Under the pieces are notes generated by a model. The model was not told the DNA's origin, made no database searches, and saw only the letters and a list, made by a program, of their open reading frames with translations. From positions 1 through 34,368 of the IMG/VR virus record IMGVR_UViG_3300006869_000039: a DNA stretch of 34,368 nt, one strand, 5' to 3'. Shown piece by piece: positions 17,501 to 25,882 of the stretch. The position numbers and the translations under genes are program-made. The DNA comes from a virus. The stretch's first letter is position 1. Each line of letters starts with the position of its first letter.

Positions 17501-20500
17501 TGAGAGAGGTAAAGAAAGTTGCAGGTCAGTATGATACCAATACTAAGAAGAAGCTTCTGTCTCTTCTTATGGAGAAGAAGCAGCTAGAGGAGAAGATTGA
17601 TGGTGTCGATAAATCATTGACAAGAGAGGAGCAGAGAAAGATAAAGGTAGCTGAGGAGAGGATTCAAGAGACGCTAGCTAGTGGTGAGACTAAGCTTACT
17701 GAGGACAAGGCAGCATATGAGCAGGCTAAGAAGGATGGATATAAAGGAACATTCGAGCAGCATAGAAATGGTGTAAAGATAAAGGAGGTAGCAGAGCAGG
17801 CAGTAGAGCAGGAGGTTAAGAAGAAGAAGCCTGTAAAGAAAGCTCCTATCAAAGAAGAAAAACCTGTTGAAGCTCCTGCTGTTGAGGAGACTACAGAGGA
17901 GGCTCCTGTCACTGAGGAGGAGCGTGCTAAGATGCGTGAGGTATTGGGTGAGCCTGCGGCAAAAGAGCAGGCAGTTGAGGCTCCAAGCTTATTAAATAAA
18001 GAACAAAGAGAAAAATATCTTAAATTAAGTAAAGAAGAAAGAGATGCGTTAGATGAAATAATAAATGATGAAGAGCTTGAAAGAAGTATAGGTGCAAAAG
18101 AGCAGCCTGAATCAGAGCAGATAGAAATAGAAGATGAAATGTTTCCTGTTAGTTCTACTATTTCTTTTGAAGATATGATAAACCAATCTTTAGGGATAAA
18201 ACCAAAAAAACAAAAGGCAGATGGTGAATTGTTCATTTTCGGAAGAGATGTGTATGATATTGATGCTGCTACAAAATTAGCTGAACAGGATAATGTTAAT
18301 GTTGTTGATATTCCGGTGGGGACTCTTCCTAAAATGAGACAACCATTAGTAACTAAAACAGAAAGGGGTATTGAAAACGCAGACTTATCTAAGCCTGTTA
18401 TAATTGCAACAACTAATAAAGGTTTACTTTTGATAGACGGTCACCACAGACTTGAGAAAGCTATAAGAGATGGTAAGCCGGTTAAAGCTCAAATACTTTC
18501 AGAAAATCAAACTAAAAATATAAAGACACAGGAACAGGTAGTTGAGAAAGCTCCTGTTAAGGAAGCTCCTAAAAGAAAGAGAAGAAGGAAGAAGCCTGTA
18601 GTTCAAGAAGCACCTGTTAAGAAGGCTCCTAAGAAAACCACTAAGAAGAAAGCACCCGTCAAGGAAGAACCTCAGGTATCTGAAGAGGTACAGAAAGAGA
18701 TTGATAGAGCTGAAAGGTTAAGGGATAGGATTGTGGCTGAGAAAGCCAATAAGTTATCTAAAGCAAAAGGATTTGAGCAGAAGGAGGAGATAAGAGATGA
18801 GATACGACAGGCTGAGAAGAAGTATAACAACATCATCACTGAGCTTAAGGAAGGTAAGCGTACTAGATTTAGATTGAGTGACGATGCGAAGGTAGAGACT
18901 GAGGAAGGGTTTATTACTGAAGATGCTATCGTTGAAGTAATGAAAGGTCTCGGCTCTGCAGAAGCGAACTTCAAGATTCCTGTAGGAGAAAAGCAGATAG
19001 AGGTTGACCCAATAGCATTAAGCAAATCCCTAAAGAAAATCACAGACGCACAAGCCAAGAAGCTAGGCTTCAAGTCTGTAGCTGATATGTTAAAGAACAT
19101 CGAGGAGTTTAATGGTATACCTATGGTCGTAGCTATGTCAGATGTATTGGCGGCAGGTACAGTGAAAGACTCAATGGGTAATGACATGGAAGTTGGTGGA
19201 GGCTTACTATATAATGTACTCGGACCAAACAAAACATTGGCATGGGCAGGGGTGAATAAGGATGGTGCTAATACTCAGTTTGAAGAAGCGAAAGCAATGT
19301 ATCGTGCCAACAAAGAACTATTTGATAGGTTATGGAAGGAAGGTAAGCTACCAAAGAACCATGTACCTATGGTAGTTGTAAGAATGGATAATGCGGCTAT
19401 AAATTCTAATGAAGCCATGTTTAGATTTATGGCTCCCAAGTTAAAGTCTTTTCCTAAGAAAGTTCAGAAGATAGCTTTTGATACTTTTTTAAATCAACTA
19501 GAATCAAAGAAAAAAACCAAATCAGTTGAGCCTGCACTAATAGAAGCCTTTATAAAGAAAAATAAGATAAAAGATTTAGGAACTCTATTTGATTTGATTG
19601 TTGAAGACGCAAAGAAAAGAGCTAAAGGGAATGAGGATACTTTCCCACTGACCACGAAGAGTTATGTTCTTGATATGATTGCTTCCCCTGTAGGTGTAAA
19701 AAAAGCATCTAAGCCTGTAGCAAAAGCAATAATGAATGCTACAGATTATAACGGAGAGATATTTTTAATAGACCATATCCTTTCTAAAATCGGTGAGACA
19801 TCAATGGTAGAGGGAGAGCGAGGCGATGCGGTAGCTATCATGGGTGTCGATGTCAGTAAGAATGGTGGTGTAACAAAAGCTAAACACAATAACTATGGCT
19901 TCGGTCCTAAGGGTAGATTGATTGCGTTGATTAAAAACCCTACAAATGTTTTACAAATATTTCCTGAGTGGAGAACTAAAGCATTTAAGATGTTTGAAGT
20001 GAAACCAAGTACAGGGAAAATGAAAACAGATGCTCAAGTCTTAGCTGATGTATATGGTCAGGTCTTTGGTGATAAAGCTTTTAGGGGTTCTCGACTCACT
20101 AAAGAGATGTCAGATATAGATATGGTATCTGCACAAATGAGGTTCGCATTCCCTTCCGTAAGCGTGTCACAATCTCAGCAGGAGTTTGATGAGGTGCTCA
20201 AGCAGGAAGGAATCAGAACTGCAGAAGCCAACGGGAATACTATCCTTGGTCTCACGAAAGATGGAAAGATATTTTTAAATCCATCTAGGAAATCTTTATC
20301 TACACCGATTCACGAGTTCGGTCACATATGGATTGATTACCTACGCTCAGAAGAGTCAGGCTCTAAAGGTAGTAAGCTACTAGATAGAGGACTTGAATTG
20401 GTTGAAGGAACAAAAGCCTTAGAGAGTGCTATCAAAAAGTATGGAGACAATGCATTAGCTCGTGAGGAGGCGTTGGTTGAGCTCATGGGAACGAAGGGTG

Positions 20501-23500
20501 AAACGATAGCGAATGCAGCTAAACGTGCTAAGTTTGTTGAGTGGTTCAATGCCTTCTTTAAATACATCAAGGAGAAGCTCACTAGGTTTGCCGACATCAA
20601 AGCTAAGGACATCAAAGACATAACCCTTGAGGACTTTGTTGACATTGGTCTTGCCGAACTATTCTCAGGGGAGGCAGTCGATGCCAAGTTCAAACCTGAG
20701 GAGGCGGCTGAGTCTGTAAAGGCTAGGATGCAGAAGGCTAATATAAAACCATCTATGTCTGCTCAGAATATTATAAAGAAAGCTAGGGCTGCTGAAGAAC
20801 CAATTCGTGATGCGGTAATCATTGATTATCTGATGAGCGAAAAGAAGCTAACCCGTAAGCAGGCTATCAGTGCACTTAAGAGAGCCAACAGAGGTGACCT
20901 GAAGGATGCAGTAAAAAGATTATTTAATAATGTTGAGGACATAACTGACATCAAAGAGAAGGATGCACAGCTTATTAAAGATATACTGAAGTTTGATAGG
21001 TCTATAACTAGAGCTGACAAGATAGCACAGAAGAAAATTAAGGATGAAATCAAGATTAGACTTAAAGCTATACAAAGAAAATCCAAAGGCAAGCTATCTC
21101 AGGCACAGCTTCTTGCAGTAACAAATAGATTCGCTAATGTAAACCTATCAAGCGAGAAGTCTATTGATTCATTCGTTGACTATATGCAGAAGGTGTTCTC
21201 AGATGTTGATTATGCAGCAAAGATGACAAGCCTAAACAAAAGCATCACTGATGCAAAGACAAACATCAATAGCAAGATTGGTAGAGGGGCAGATGGGTTG
21301 GCTTATGAGTTAAGGAGATTGTTAAACATAAGCCCTACTATTATTCCTGACTCTGTCCTTGAGGAATACTCTGACCTCGTCACATCATTCGGGGAAAGAA
21401 AGACGGTTCTTAAATTGAAAGATTCTGTTGAGGTAAAGGAAACGATAGCAAAAATATTTACTGAGCTAGAGAATCAAAACTCAAAGTTAGGTGAGCTTAC
21501 AGAAAGGTTTGAGGCTTTTGATGATAAAAAGTTTACCAAGACAGGAACGGTTAGTTTCTCTGAGACAGTTGCTCAGATGGTAAAAGATAAAGTCATAACA
21601 GAAGGCGAGGCTAAGCTGATGAGGAAGTTCAAGTCAGATATTATGCCTATAGAGAAAGCTGAGGGCAAGACTGAGGAAGATAAGCAGAAGGAGATGGAGG
21701 AAGAGAAAAAGAATCTAATAGAGAATATCAAAAAATCTCCTGTCGATGTTCAAAGAATAGAGCTAGCAATTGAGAAAGCTTTAGTGAAAGATTTTGCAAG
21801 ACTCATAAAGACTGATGCCGTCAATGACTTGAACAACGCACAGCTTAAGAATATTGAGAAGGCTATTGATAATATAAACAATGGGTATGTCACTCATTAT
21901 GTTCTGTTAGCATCAGAGAACTTAGAATCAATCAACAGGTCTAAGATGGGAGCCGAAGGTATAAGAGATGCTAAGCCTCTTGCTGTTAGTACACAGATAG
22001 CAAAAATTAAAACACTATATAGAAGTGGTTCAGATGCTAATAAATTCTATAAGCTCATAGAAAGAAATCCTCTTGTAAATATAGATATGGTTCTTGGAGA
22101 CTTCTCAAGCAAGAGAGTATTTAATTCTGTGCTTGAAGAGTCTGCAGAAGCCGTTGCGACTTTTAACACTGAGCTAAATAAGGTGTATAAAAGAATCGAT
22201 GAAGCAGAGATAATGCTTCAAAAGAAGTTTGAATACAATGGCAATAAAATATTGGAGTCTAAATACAAGCAGATGGCTTACATGGTTCAGCAGGAGTTTG
22301 AATCTAATCCAAACAATCCTCAGGTAAATCCTGCGGCTGCTGTTATCAAAGAGACTATCAAAAAACTTAGAGACAGCAACCAAAACTATGAGGCAAAGAT
22401 ACTTGAGAAAATATTAAAAGATTATTCTACAGATGGTGAGATAGATTTAAAGAAGCTAGATGATAGCTTTGTTTATGCTGAGCTAAATATGATAAAGGTT
22501 GTTCAAGATATAAATTCAAAGCTTACAGATAAGGCTACATATACAGCCTCAGTTATTAGAGGTGAATCAATAGAGCCTCTAAATGACTACATACATCAGT
22601 CTGTTTTAAATACAGATGGTGTGGCAGTGGATGATTCTCGTGCTCTTAGTGAAAGCTATATGGAGAATATCAAACCATCAACAAAAGCTAAGAACCTTAT
22701 TGAAAGAACTAAAGGTGCTAAAGCTATAAACTTTGATATCACTGCATCTGTAAGGCGAGGAGCAAAGATGACATTAATGGACTACCATTTAACCTCTGCA
22801 TTCAGGACAGCAAACAGAACGCTAAACAAGATGGAAGAACAGCTTGAGGATGAAGGACAACAGAGGCAAATATTCTTAGCTGTAAGAGATGCATACAATC
22901 AGGCTATATCTGATGTACTTGAGAATACATTTACAAGCAGTAGTATTAGTGAGCAGATATTTCAGTATGCAGCTAAGCAGGGATACAGGTCTATGCTTGC
23001 AAGTATACCAAGAGTTTTTGGAGAGTTACTTTCTAACTATGCATTTGCATTAACCAATCCTGTTGAATTTACTGAAGGAAGTAAACCTAAAAATATGAAG
23101 GTTGCTTTTAGTGAGAGAGGGATTGAGGTAATGAATAACGTAAGGAGTAAGGAGACTGCAAGGGTATATGGTGAGGGATTATCCGGTAGGTTTGTAGAGA
23201 CATCTATGATAGAAAAGAAGATGGGATTAGCCGCTGACGCAGCAAAGAATCCTGTAGTGAATAGATTGAACCAAGGTCTTTCATATCTTAAAAAATATCC
23301 TAGGGGCGTTGAGTTTATAGCTGACTTTATGATTACTACCCCTGATAAGCTAGTTACAAGACCAATGTGGTTTGGTTCATTTGCAACTGAGTTTAAAAAG
23401 ATTACAGGGCAGGAGGTTAACTTCGATAAGATTGCAGAGAATGATGCTGAATACATGGAGAAATTTGAGAAAGCTATCAATCAAGCAAAGAAAAAGGCTG

Positions 23501-24372
23501 ACGCAAATTCAGTTTTAATTGGAGCAACAGATAATCCATTACAGGGTATATTAAAGAATAAGAAGAGAGCTTCTGATAAAGCTTCTATAATTAAAACGAT
23601 TAACAGTTTTATGCAGAGATTCTTATTGTTTGAATACAATGCATTTAGAAAGGGAATGTATGCATCTATAGGTAGAGGGGACATATCTCCGGGTAAAGGT
23701 CTTTTACTTATGCTTGCCGTATCAGCAAGGATGACAATGTATACAGTAATGATACCTATATTAAACTCACTTATGTTTGGCGATGACGAAGAGGAAGAAG
23801 AGGAAAGCACATATACAAGAGTTTACCGAGCACTATTGTCTACTGCAACAAATATAATGATAGGAAGAGACTTTGGTGCTATAGTAAAAATGATTCAAAA
23901 TATGTTTATAGAAAAGGCAAACAAAGACTTTGGTGAGGACTTTGGTATTAGAGAAGGGGAGTACGACCCGTTCAAGAATCAAGTTCAATATAATATTATA
24001 CCACCTGAAAAACCTTGGAAAGAAACGAGCTTCATTCAAGACGTTGTTCCTAATCTTATTGGACCATACTCCCCCCTAGTAAAGTCAATAACATTTGGTA
24101 TTGATAAGTATTTCTTTGCTAAGCCAAAGGAAGAAGATGAGGCTAAGGAAAGACAACGAAGGGAAAAATATCAAAGAATACCTCTTGAGATTGGAGGTCT
24201 GACAGGATTGGTTCCTTTCTATAGAGACCTTAGAAAATATCTGAATGAAGATATATACAAGGGTCTTAGAGCTAAAGATAGTAAGGGAGAAAGCGAATCT
24301 AAAGCTGAACAAGAAAAGAAAAAGAAAGCTTTTGCTCTTCGTAAAAAGAAACGTAAAAGAAGAAATAAATAG
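14368..24372 (+). CDS. Giant polyvalent virion protein with ParB-like and zinc-metalloprotease domains
   Basis: This is a 3334-residue protein. Start: ATG 14368, after the previous stop, rather than GTG 14332, which overlaps it. In order: two 34-residue W/F/D repeats (1-69); coiled coils (about 500-690); hydrophobic glycine-rich segments near 692-730, 778-815 and 952-980; a Lys/Glu coil and Lys/Pro/Ala linkers; a ParB/sulfiredoxin-like domain (about 1308-1380, motif IDGHHRLEKA with DGHHR at 1357-1361); a Lys-rich linker (1392-1440); a mixed domain of polyvalent-protein type (about 1530-1960); a zincin HExxH site, HEFGH at 1982-1986, with a downstream Glu-rich helix (REEALVELMG) that may supply the third ligand; long helical regions; an apolar segment near 3110-3139 followed by an acidic run; and a Lys/Arg tail. 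Polyvalent proteins of phages and conjugative elements join such domains and enter the host with the DNA. Here I infer an ejected protein that acts on host factors and membrane. Catalysis is untested. Confidence 0.65.
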   Translation: MDEKYIQDLWEWTTNQDPTFTQRYTFDSWKNKLESNSQYREDFHNWVSSVDSTFPERRPFNDWSNLVSSQSADIPTQVDEQPLKKKDVTESVSADGLSEQQKTTDFLDYSQMVSSPIMQDAATRPLVAEEDVPTTTEELTQTLSTAQRQGGQRYVEIDGEYIDLLHPDGDKRRKNIDRYQEYLSSPMKKGIPTISVGESKGYVLPSITAPIPSKTKEQKQKDEAEGKRVSKVKRFTENEKVEYDSYNPLVNASSTPLKASQQKGYLPGNVESIPRAADIVSGRMKPVVPFDMEAYNRDKELYAMMYDAEVETYKDYLKDKADYVRAADGRYYNPENFNAGEIFNNKINKLVNQELIEKEEEAVSMMLSDELSPFGFKVDKTGTFTDRIIVTAPNGQRQEFSLNNFFDDTDFNESVRLKAFLKRQYAKELTGGNIPRDIYGKELSLLDIDVSPQQNADIINKLTSSERRALDLDRERVVAGQSQLIYESDKEINNLNAQLEDTNKKIAEAEKLPESYKEWRGNVEVTVKNQERADRLQFLNKKKSALEKEIDDASFENRRLKKDKPINPVYKEFFSDNLDAQIQTDTEVLNEENRRHIYLVDLFKEKEDAFLEAEKQALALAEQSFDKKTQTWKSEEAERDYNKLTNVLENEKILLNKYGEKLLNEDIRLKIKDEQLTRDVGRKAAIQAEIGELGDSIVSAIVSGAGAVIEGGTEEFAGNIIRNINNMFYDETDEEYITDEEMNDLKKQSSIKKDWVDSYGSWADLTPEAMQAFRESLGVASIGFYGALESSPAMLLSLIPGGRALAPLGFSFLSAQNLREQMDNNPDFDYMSENDKLKFIAPMAFTIGLLENYGVRNVMRNSSFLGKTAAKLAGKGPTSKTLNEISDDLGKNYFQREVRKYVTTGLGELETEAMQEALDIYGKEYMDLKMKNNFWDQDVRFFKDEKGDVNYFSKAALSQIIESGMAGFFGGLTMKAPSTIANAVKGNKVEEIDDFTFMFYEAGMESPTIANAQRAQINNDIASGKITKEQGDDMWNTYTRTVGQMREVKKVAGQYDTNTKKKLLSLLMEKKQLEEKIDGVDKSLTREEQRKIKVAEERIQETLASGETKLTEDKAAYEQAKKDGYKGTFEQHRNGVKIKEVAEQAVEQEVKKKKPVKKAPIKEEKPVEAPAVEETTEEAPVTEEERAKMREVLGEPAAKEQAVEAPSLLNKEQREKYLKLSKEERDALDEIINDEELERSIGAKEQPESEQIEIEDEMFPVSSTISFEDMINQSLGIKPKKQKADGELFIFGRDVYDIDAATKLAEQDNVNVVDIPVGTLPKMRQPLVTKTERGIENADLSKPVIIATTNKGLLLIDGHHRLEKAIRDGKPVKAQILSENQTKNIKTQEQVVEKAPVKEAPKRKRRRKKPVVQEAPVKKAPKKTTKKKAPVKEEPQVSEEVQKEIDRAERLRDRIVAEKANKLSKAKGFEQKEEIRDEIRQAEKKYNNIITELKEGKRTRFRLSDDAKVETEEGFITEDAIVEVMKGLGSAEANFKIPVGEKQIEVDPIALSKSLKKITDAQAKKLGFKSVADMLKNIEEFNGIPMVVAMSDVLAAGTVKDSMGNDMEVGGGLLYNVLGPNKTLAWAGVNKDGANTQFEEAKAMYRANKELFDRLWKEGKLPKNHVPMVVVRMDNAAINSNEAMFRFMAPKLKSFPKKVQKIAFDTFLNQLESKKKTKSVEPALIEAFIKKNKIKDLGTLFDLIVEDAKKRAKGNEDTFPLTTKSYVLDMIASPVGVKKASKPVAKAIMNATDYNGEIFLIDHILSKIGETSMVEGERGDAVAIMGVDVSKNGGVTKAKHNNYGFGPKGRLIALIKNPTNVLQIFPEWRTKAFKMFEVKPSTGKMKTDAQVLADVYGQVFGDKAFRGSRLTKEMSDIDMVSAQMRFAFPSVSVSQSQQEFDEVLKQEGIRTAEANGNTILGLTKDGKIFLNPSRKSLSTPIHEFGHIWIDYLRSEESGSKGSKLLDRGLELVEGTKALESAIKKYGDNALAREEALVELMGTKGETIANAAKRAKFVEWFNAFFKYIKEKLTRFADIKAKDIKDITLEDFVDIGLAELFSGEAVDAKFKPEEAAESVKARMQKANIKPSMSAQNIIKKARAAEEPIRDAVIIDYLMSEKKLTRKQAISALKRANRGDLKDAVKRLFNNVEDITDIKEKDAQLIKDILKFDRSITRADKIAQKKIKDEIKIRLKAIQRKSKGKLSQAQLLAVTNRFANVNLSSEKSIDSFVDYMQKVFSDVDYAAKMTSLNKSITDAKTNINSKIGRGADGLAYELRRLLNISPTIIPDSVLEEYSDLVTSFGERKTVLKLKDSVEVKETIAKIFTELENQNSKLGELTERFEAFDDKKFTKTGTVSFSETVAQMVKDKVITEGEAKLMRKFKSDIMPIEKAEGKTEEDKQKEMEEEKKNLIENIKKSPVDVQRIELAIEKALVKDFARLIKTDAVNDLNNAQLKNIEKAIDNINNGYVTHYVLLASENLESINRSKMGAEGIRDAKPLAVSTQIAKIKTLYRSGSDANKFYKLIERNPLVNIDMVLGDFSSKRVFNSVLEESAEAVATFNTELNKVYKRIDEAEIMLQKKFEYNGNKILESKYKQMAYMVQQEFESNPNNPQVNPAAAVIKETIKKLRDSNQNYEAKILEKILKDYSTDGEIDLKKLDDSFVYAELNMIKVVQDINSKLTDKATYTASVIRGESIEPLNDYIHQSVLNTDGVAVDDSRALSESYMENIKPSTKAKNLIERTKGAKAINFDITASVRRGAKMTLMDYHLTSAFRTANRTLNKMEEQLEDEGQQRQIFLAVRDAYNQAISDVLENTFTSSSISEQIFQYAAKQGYRSMLASIPRVFGELLSNYAFALTNPVEFTEGSKPKNMKVAFSERGIEVMNNVRSKETARVYGEGLSGRFVETSMIEKKMGLAADAAKNPVVNRLNQGLSYLKKYPRGVEFIADFMITTPDKLVTRPMWFGSFATEFKKITGQEVNFDKIAENDAEYMEKFEKAINQAKKKADANSVLIGATDNPLQGILKNKKRASDKASIIKTINSFMQRFLLFEYNAFRKGMYASIGRGDISPGKGLLLMLAVSARMTMYTVMIPILNSLMFGDDEEEEEESTYTRVYRALLSTATNIMIGRDFGAIVKMIQNMFIEKANKDFGEDFGIREGEYDPFKNQVQYNIIPPEKPWKETSFIQDVVPNLIGPYSPLVKSITFGIDKYFFAKPKEEDEAKERQRREKYQRIPLEIGGLTGLVPFYRDLRKYLNEDIYKGLRAKDSKGESESKAEQEKKKKAFALRKKKRKRRNK

Positions 24373-24374
24373 TC

Positions 24375-24536
24375 ATGCCGTTTAGAAGTAAAGCACAAAG
24401 AAGATATATGCACGCATTCCTACCTGAGTTAGCACAGGAGTGGGAGAGGTATCCGAATCAGAAGAAGCTTCCTGAGAAGGTGAAGAAGAAAAAGAAATCT
24501 AAGATGAGGAATCGTAGGAAGACTAAACGTACTTGA
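24375..24536 (+). CDS. Small basic phage protein (MPF-SKAQRRYM type), 53 residues
   Basis: An ATG two bases after the giant gene's stop opens 53 codons ending in TGA. The protein starts MPFRSKAQRRYMHAFLPELA, a pattern found in many phage small proteins (typically MP-F/Y-x-SKAQ-x-R/Y-x-M), and ends in a Lys/Arg-rich tail (KKKKKSKMRNRRKTKRT). The positive charge suggests binding to DNA or RNA, but no role is established. It is the last + strand gene, and its final 14 bases overlap the 3' end of the convergent - strand gene. No terminator hairpin follows it. Confidence 0.75.
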   Translation: MPFRSKAQRRYMHAFLPELAQEWERYPNQKKLPEKVKKKKKSKMRNRRKTKRT

Positions 24537-24936
24537 TGTACTTTAGTTTTTTCTGTGGCTCGTAGTATGCCATCAGCTCATTGTCATTGTAGCTACCATC
24601 TCTCTTTGGTATGCCGCCCCAACGCAGTGTTCCATACAGCTCGTGAATCTTTCCATAGATTATCCCATCCTCACAAGCCCATATCATCACAGGGTTTAAT
24701 CTCTTGGCTGAAAGTTTAACAATTTTTTGCAAGGCAACGGGCAACGGGTACGCCTGAGAGATTGTTCTCAAGCGACCCTTCACCTCTACATATGATACGA
24801 GTTTATCATCTTTGTCAAATACTCTGTAGTCGATGTCATCGGGTCCAAGCTTTTTATATGAACCCTTGAAGACCTTAACGAAAGTCTCTATAGCTTTACG
24901 CTCTCTCCTTAAATCTTCTTCAGACTCTAACCTCAT
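24523..24936 (-). CDS. PD-(D/E)XK nuclease-like protein, 137 residues
   Basis: The segment DDIDYRVFDKDDKLVSYVEV (about residues 33-52) followed by KGR contains D36, a gap of 14, then E51-x-K53, the metal-binding D...ExK core of the PD-(D/E)XK nuclease fold. A Glu in the first helix (E17) could be a further ligand. The protein is short and of single-domain size, like phage resolvase- or repair-type nucleases of this fold. It is the last gene of the - strand replication module, translated through an ATGA overlap with the zinc-ribbon gene. Its 3' end overlaps the convergent 53-residue gene by 14 bases. The fold call is by motif; the substrate is unknown. Confidence 0.55.
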   Translation of the reverse strand: MRLESEEDLRRERKAIETFVKVFKGSYKKLGPDDIDYRVFDKDDKLVSYVEVKGRLRTISQAYPLPVALQKIVKLSAKRLNPVMIWACEDGIIYGKIHELYGTLRWGGIPKRDGSYNDNELMAYYEPQKKLKYIKYV

Positions 24937-25091
24937 TCAATCCTAGTATATACTATCACAGTATCTACCGTACAGTCATCGTTAGGACAGCTTGAGTTGG
25001 ATACGATACCTTCTTGTTCATCAATACCATAGTCTTCGTAGGAGTGGTCCCCACCCCAAATTAAATTTTCATTACAGTTTGGACATTTCAT
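24933..25091 (-). CDS. Zinc-ribbon peptide, 52 residues
   Basis: The ATG at 25091 begins inside the stop of the HNH gene (ATGA overlap, 25088-25091), and the TGA overlaps the next ATG (24933-24936). Such chained overlaps are strong evidence of translation. The peptide begins MKCPNCNENLIWGGD and later has SSCPNDDC, so two Cys pairs (CPNC and CPNDDC) can bind one zinc ion, as in small phage zinc ribbons. The middle is acidic. Its role is unknown; it may modulate the HNH or nuclease-like neighbours. Confidence 0.78.
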   Translation of the reverse strand: MKCPNCNENLIWGGDHSYEDYGIDEQEGIVSNSSCPNDDCTVDTVIVYTRIE

Positions 25092-25474
25092 TTCGTGTGT
25101 TTTTCAGCATGGCATCGTGAACATAGCACCATGCATTTGTTTATTTCATCTATTATCTTTTCTTTTGAGTAGCCAAAGTATACCCCCTCACTAACATTAA
25201 ATAGCTTGTCATTGTTGTGGTGATGGAACTGCATCGCCTGAATAGAAAAATTACTGTTGGTATCCTTTGAGTATCCACATCCCTCACAAGCTAGCGTCTC
25301 CTTATAATCTCTGAACCACTTCAGCTTATCGTCTCTATATTTTCTTTTCACATGGCTATAGCACTTGCGACATTTTCTTCTGCGATAATGCTTGCCGTTC
25401 TTTATTCCTGCAGAGTTATACTCTGTCAGGGGTTTCTCCTCTCCACATACCCTGCACTTCCTAAGCTCTTCCAT
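25088..25474 (-). CDS. HNH endonuclease with N-terminal zinc finger
   Basis: This 128-residue protein has an N-terminal zinc finger with Cys pairs C7/C10 and C35/C38, then an HNH domain: C63/C66, a His cluster FHHHN (residues 83-87), INKC (residues 111-114) and a final CSRCHAEKH (residues 118-126). The invariant His, Asn and His of HNH nucleases and the supporting CxxC zinc ligands are all present, so it is probably active. It lies inside the operon, overlapping the previous gene by 14 bases and the next by 4. This argues for a resident nicking or DNA-processing role over a free-standing homing enzyme, though homing origin is possible. Substrate unknown. Confidence 0.85.
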   Translation of the reverse strand: MEELRKCRVCGEEKPLTEYNSAGIKNGKHYRRRKCRKCYSHVKRKYRDDKLKWFRDYKETLACEGCGYSKDTNSNFSIQAMQFHHHNNDKLFNVSEGVYFGYSKEKIIDEINKCMVLCSRCHAEKHTK

Positions 25475-25652
25475 TGTTTATTGAATCTGATAAGGTCCTC
25501 AAGACCTCCGTAAGCATCGAGACCTCGGAGGCGACCTCATCATATTCCTTATCAACTAGGTGTTCATATATTGCATTAGAGTGCTCGTGTATCTGATTCA
25601 TAACAAAATTGATATGAACAAGTCTCTCTCTATCTGCAGTGTTTATATTCAT
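25461..25652 (-). CDS. Unknown small helical protein, 63 residues
   Basis: The protein MNINTADRERLVHINFVMNQ... is predicted helical throughout by its hydrophobic spacing and has no Cys or catalytic motif. It starts within the previous gene's stop (4-base ATGA overlap at 25649-25652) and overlaps the HNH gene start by 14 bases, so it is translated in a chain. I do not recognise the family. Conserved overlap on both sides supports that it is real. Confidence 0.65.
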   Translation of the reverse strand: MNINTADRERLVHINFVMNQIHEHSNAIYEHLVDKEYDEVASEVSMLTEVLRTLSDSINNGRA

Positions 25653-25882
25653 GAATCCATGGCAGCCAATAAAGAACTTCCTAACTGTTGGTCTAGGGTC
25701 TTTATGCTTCTATATATTTTTCTTGAGTTCCTCTTTGCCTCCTCTCTATCCTGCTTAGTCGAGTCTATTCCAAGGTAGGTATACATAGCACAGTCAATCC
25801 TCAGTAGCTCATCCATCTTCTGCTTATTGCTCCAAGAGGTGAACTCAATTATCTTTTCTATGTCATCAATTGTGTATACCAT
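25649..25882 (-). CDS. Unknown small protein, 77 residues
   Basis: The sequence MVYTIDDIEKIIEFTSWSNK is followed by KQKMDELLRIDCAMYTYLG and a Lys/Arg-rich helical C-terminus. No domain is recognised. Its start is preceded by a TAAATTAAATACAATAGCAA leader of the same A/T type seen before other genes here, and it overlaps the DnaA-like gene's end by 17 bases. The helical, charged character and position among DNA metabolism genes suggest an accessory role, but nothing specific can be said. Confidence 0.65.
   Translation of the reverse strand: MVYTIDDIEKIIEFTSWSNKQKMDELLRIDCAMYTYLGIDSTKQDREEAKRNSRKIYRSIKTLDQQLGSSLLAAMDS

Noticed and set aside
17664-19232. Long - strand frames (about 190 residues) opposite the giant gene
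   Set aside because: They are Ser/Leu/Cys-rich mirrors of Lys/Glu-rich coding sequence, with no leader and no operon context.
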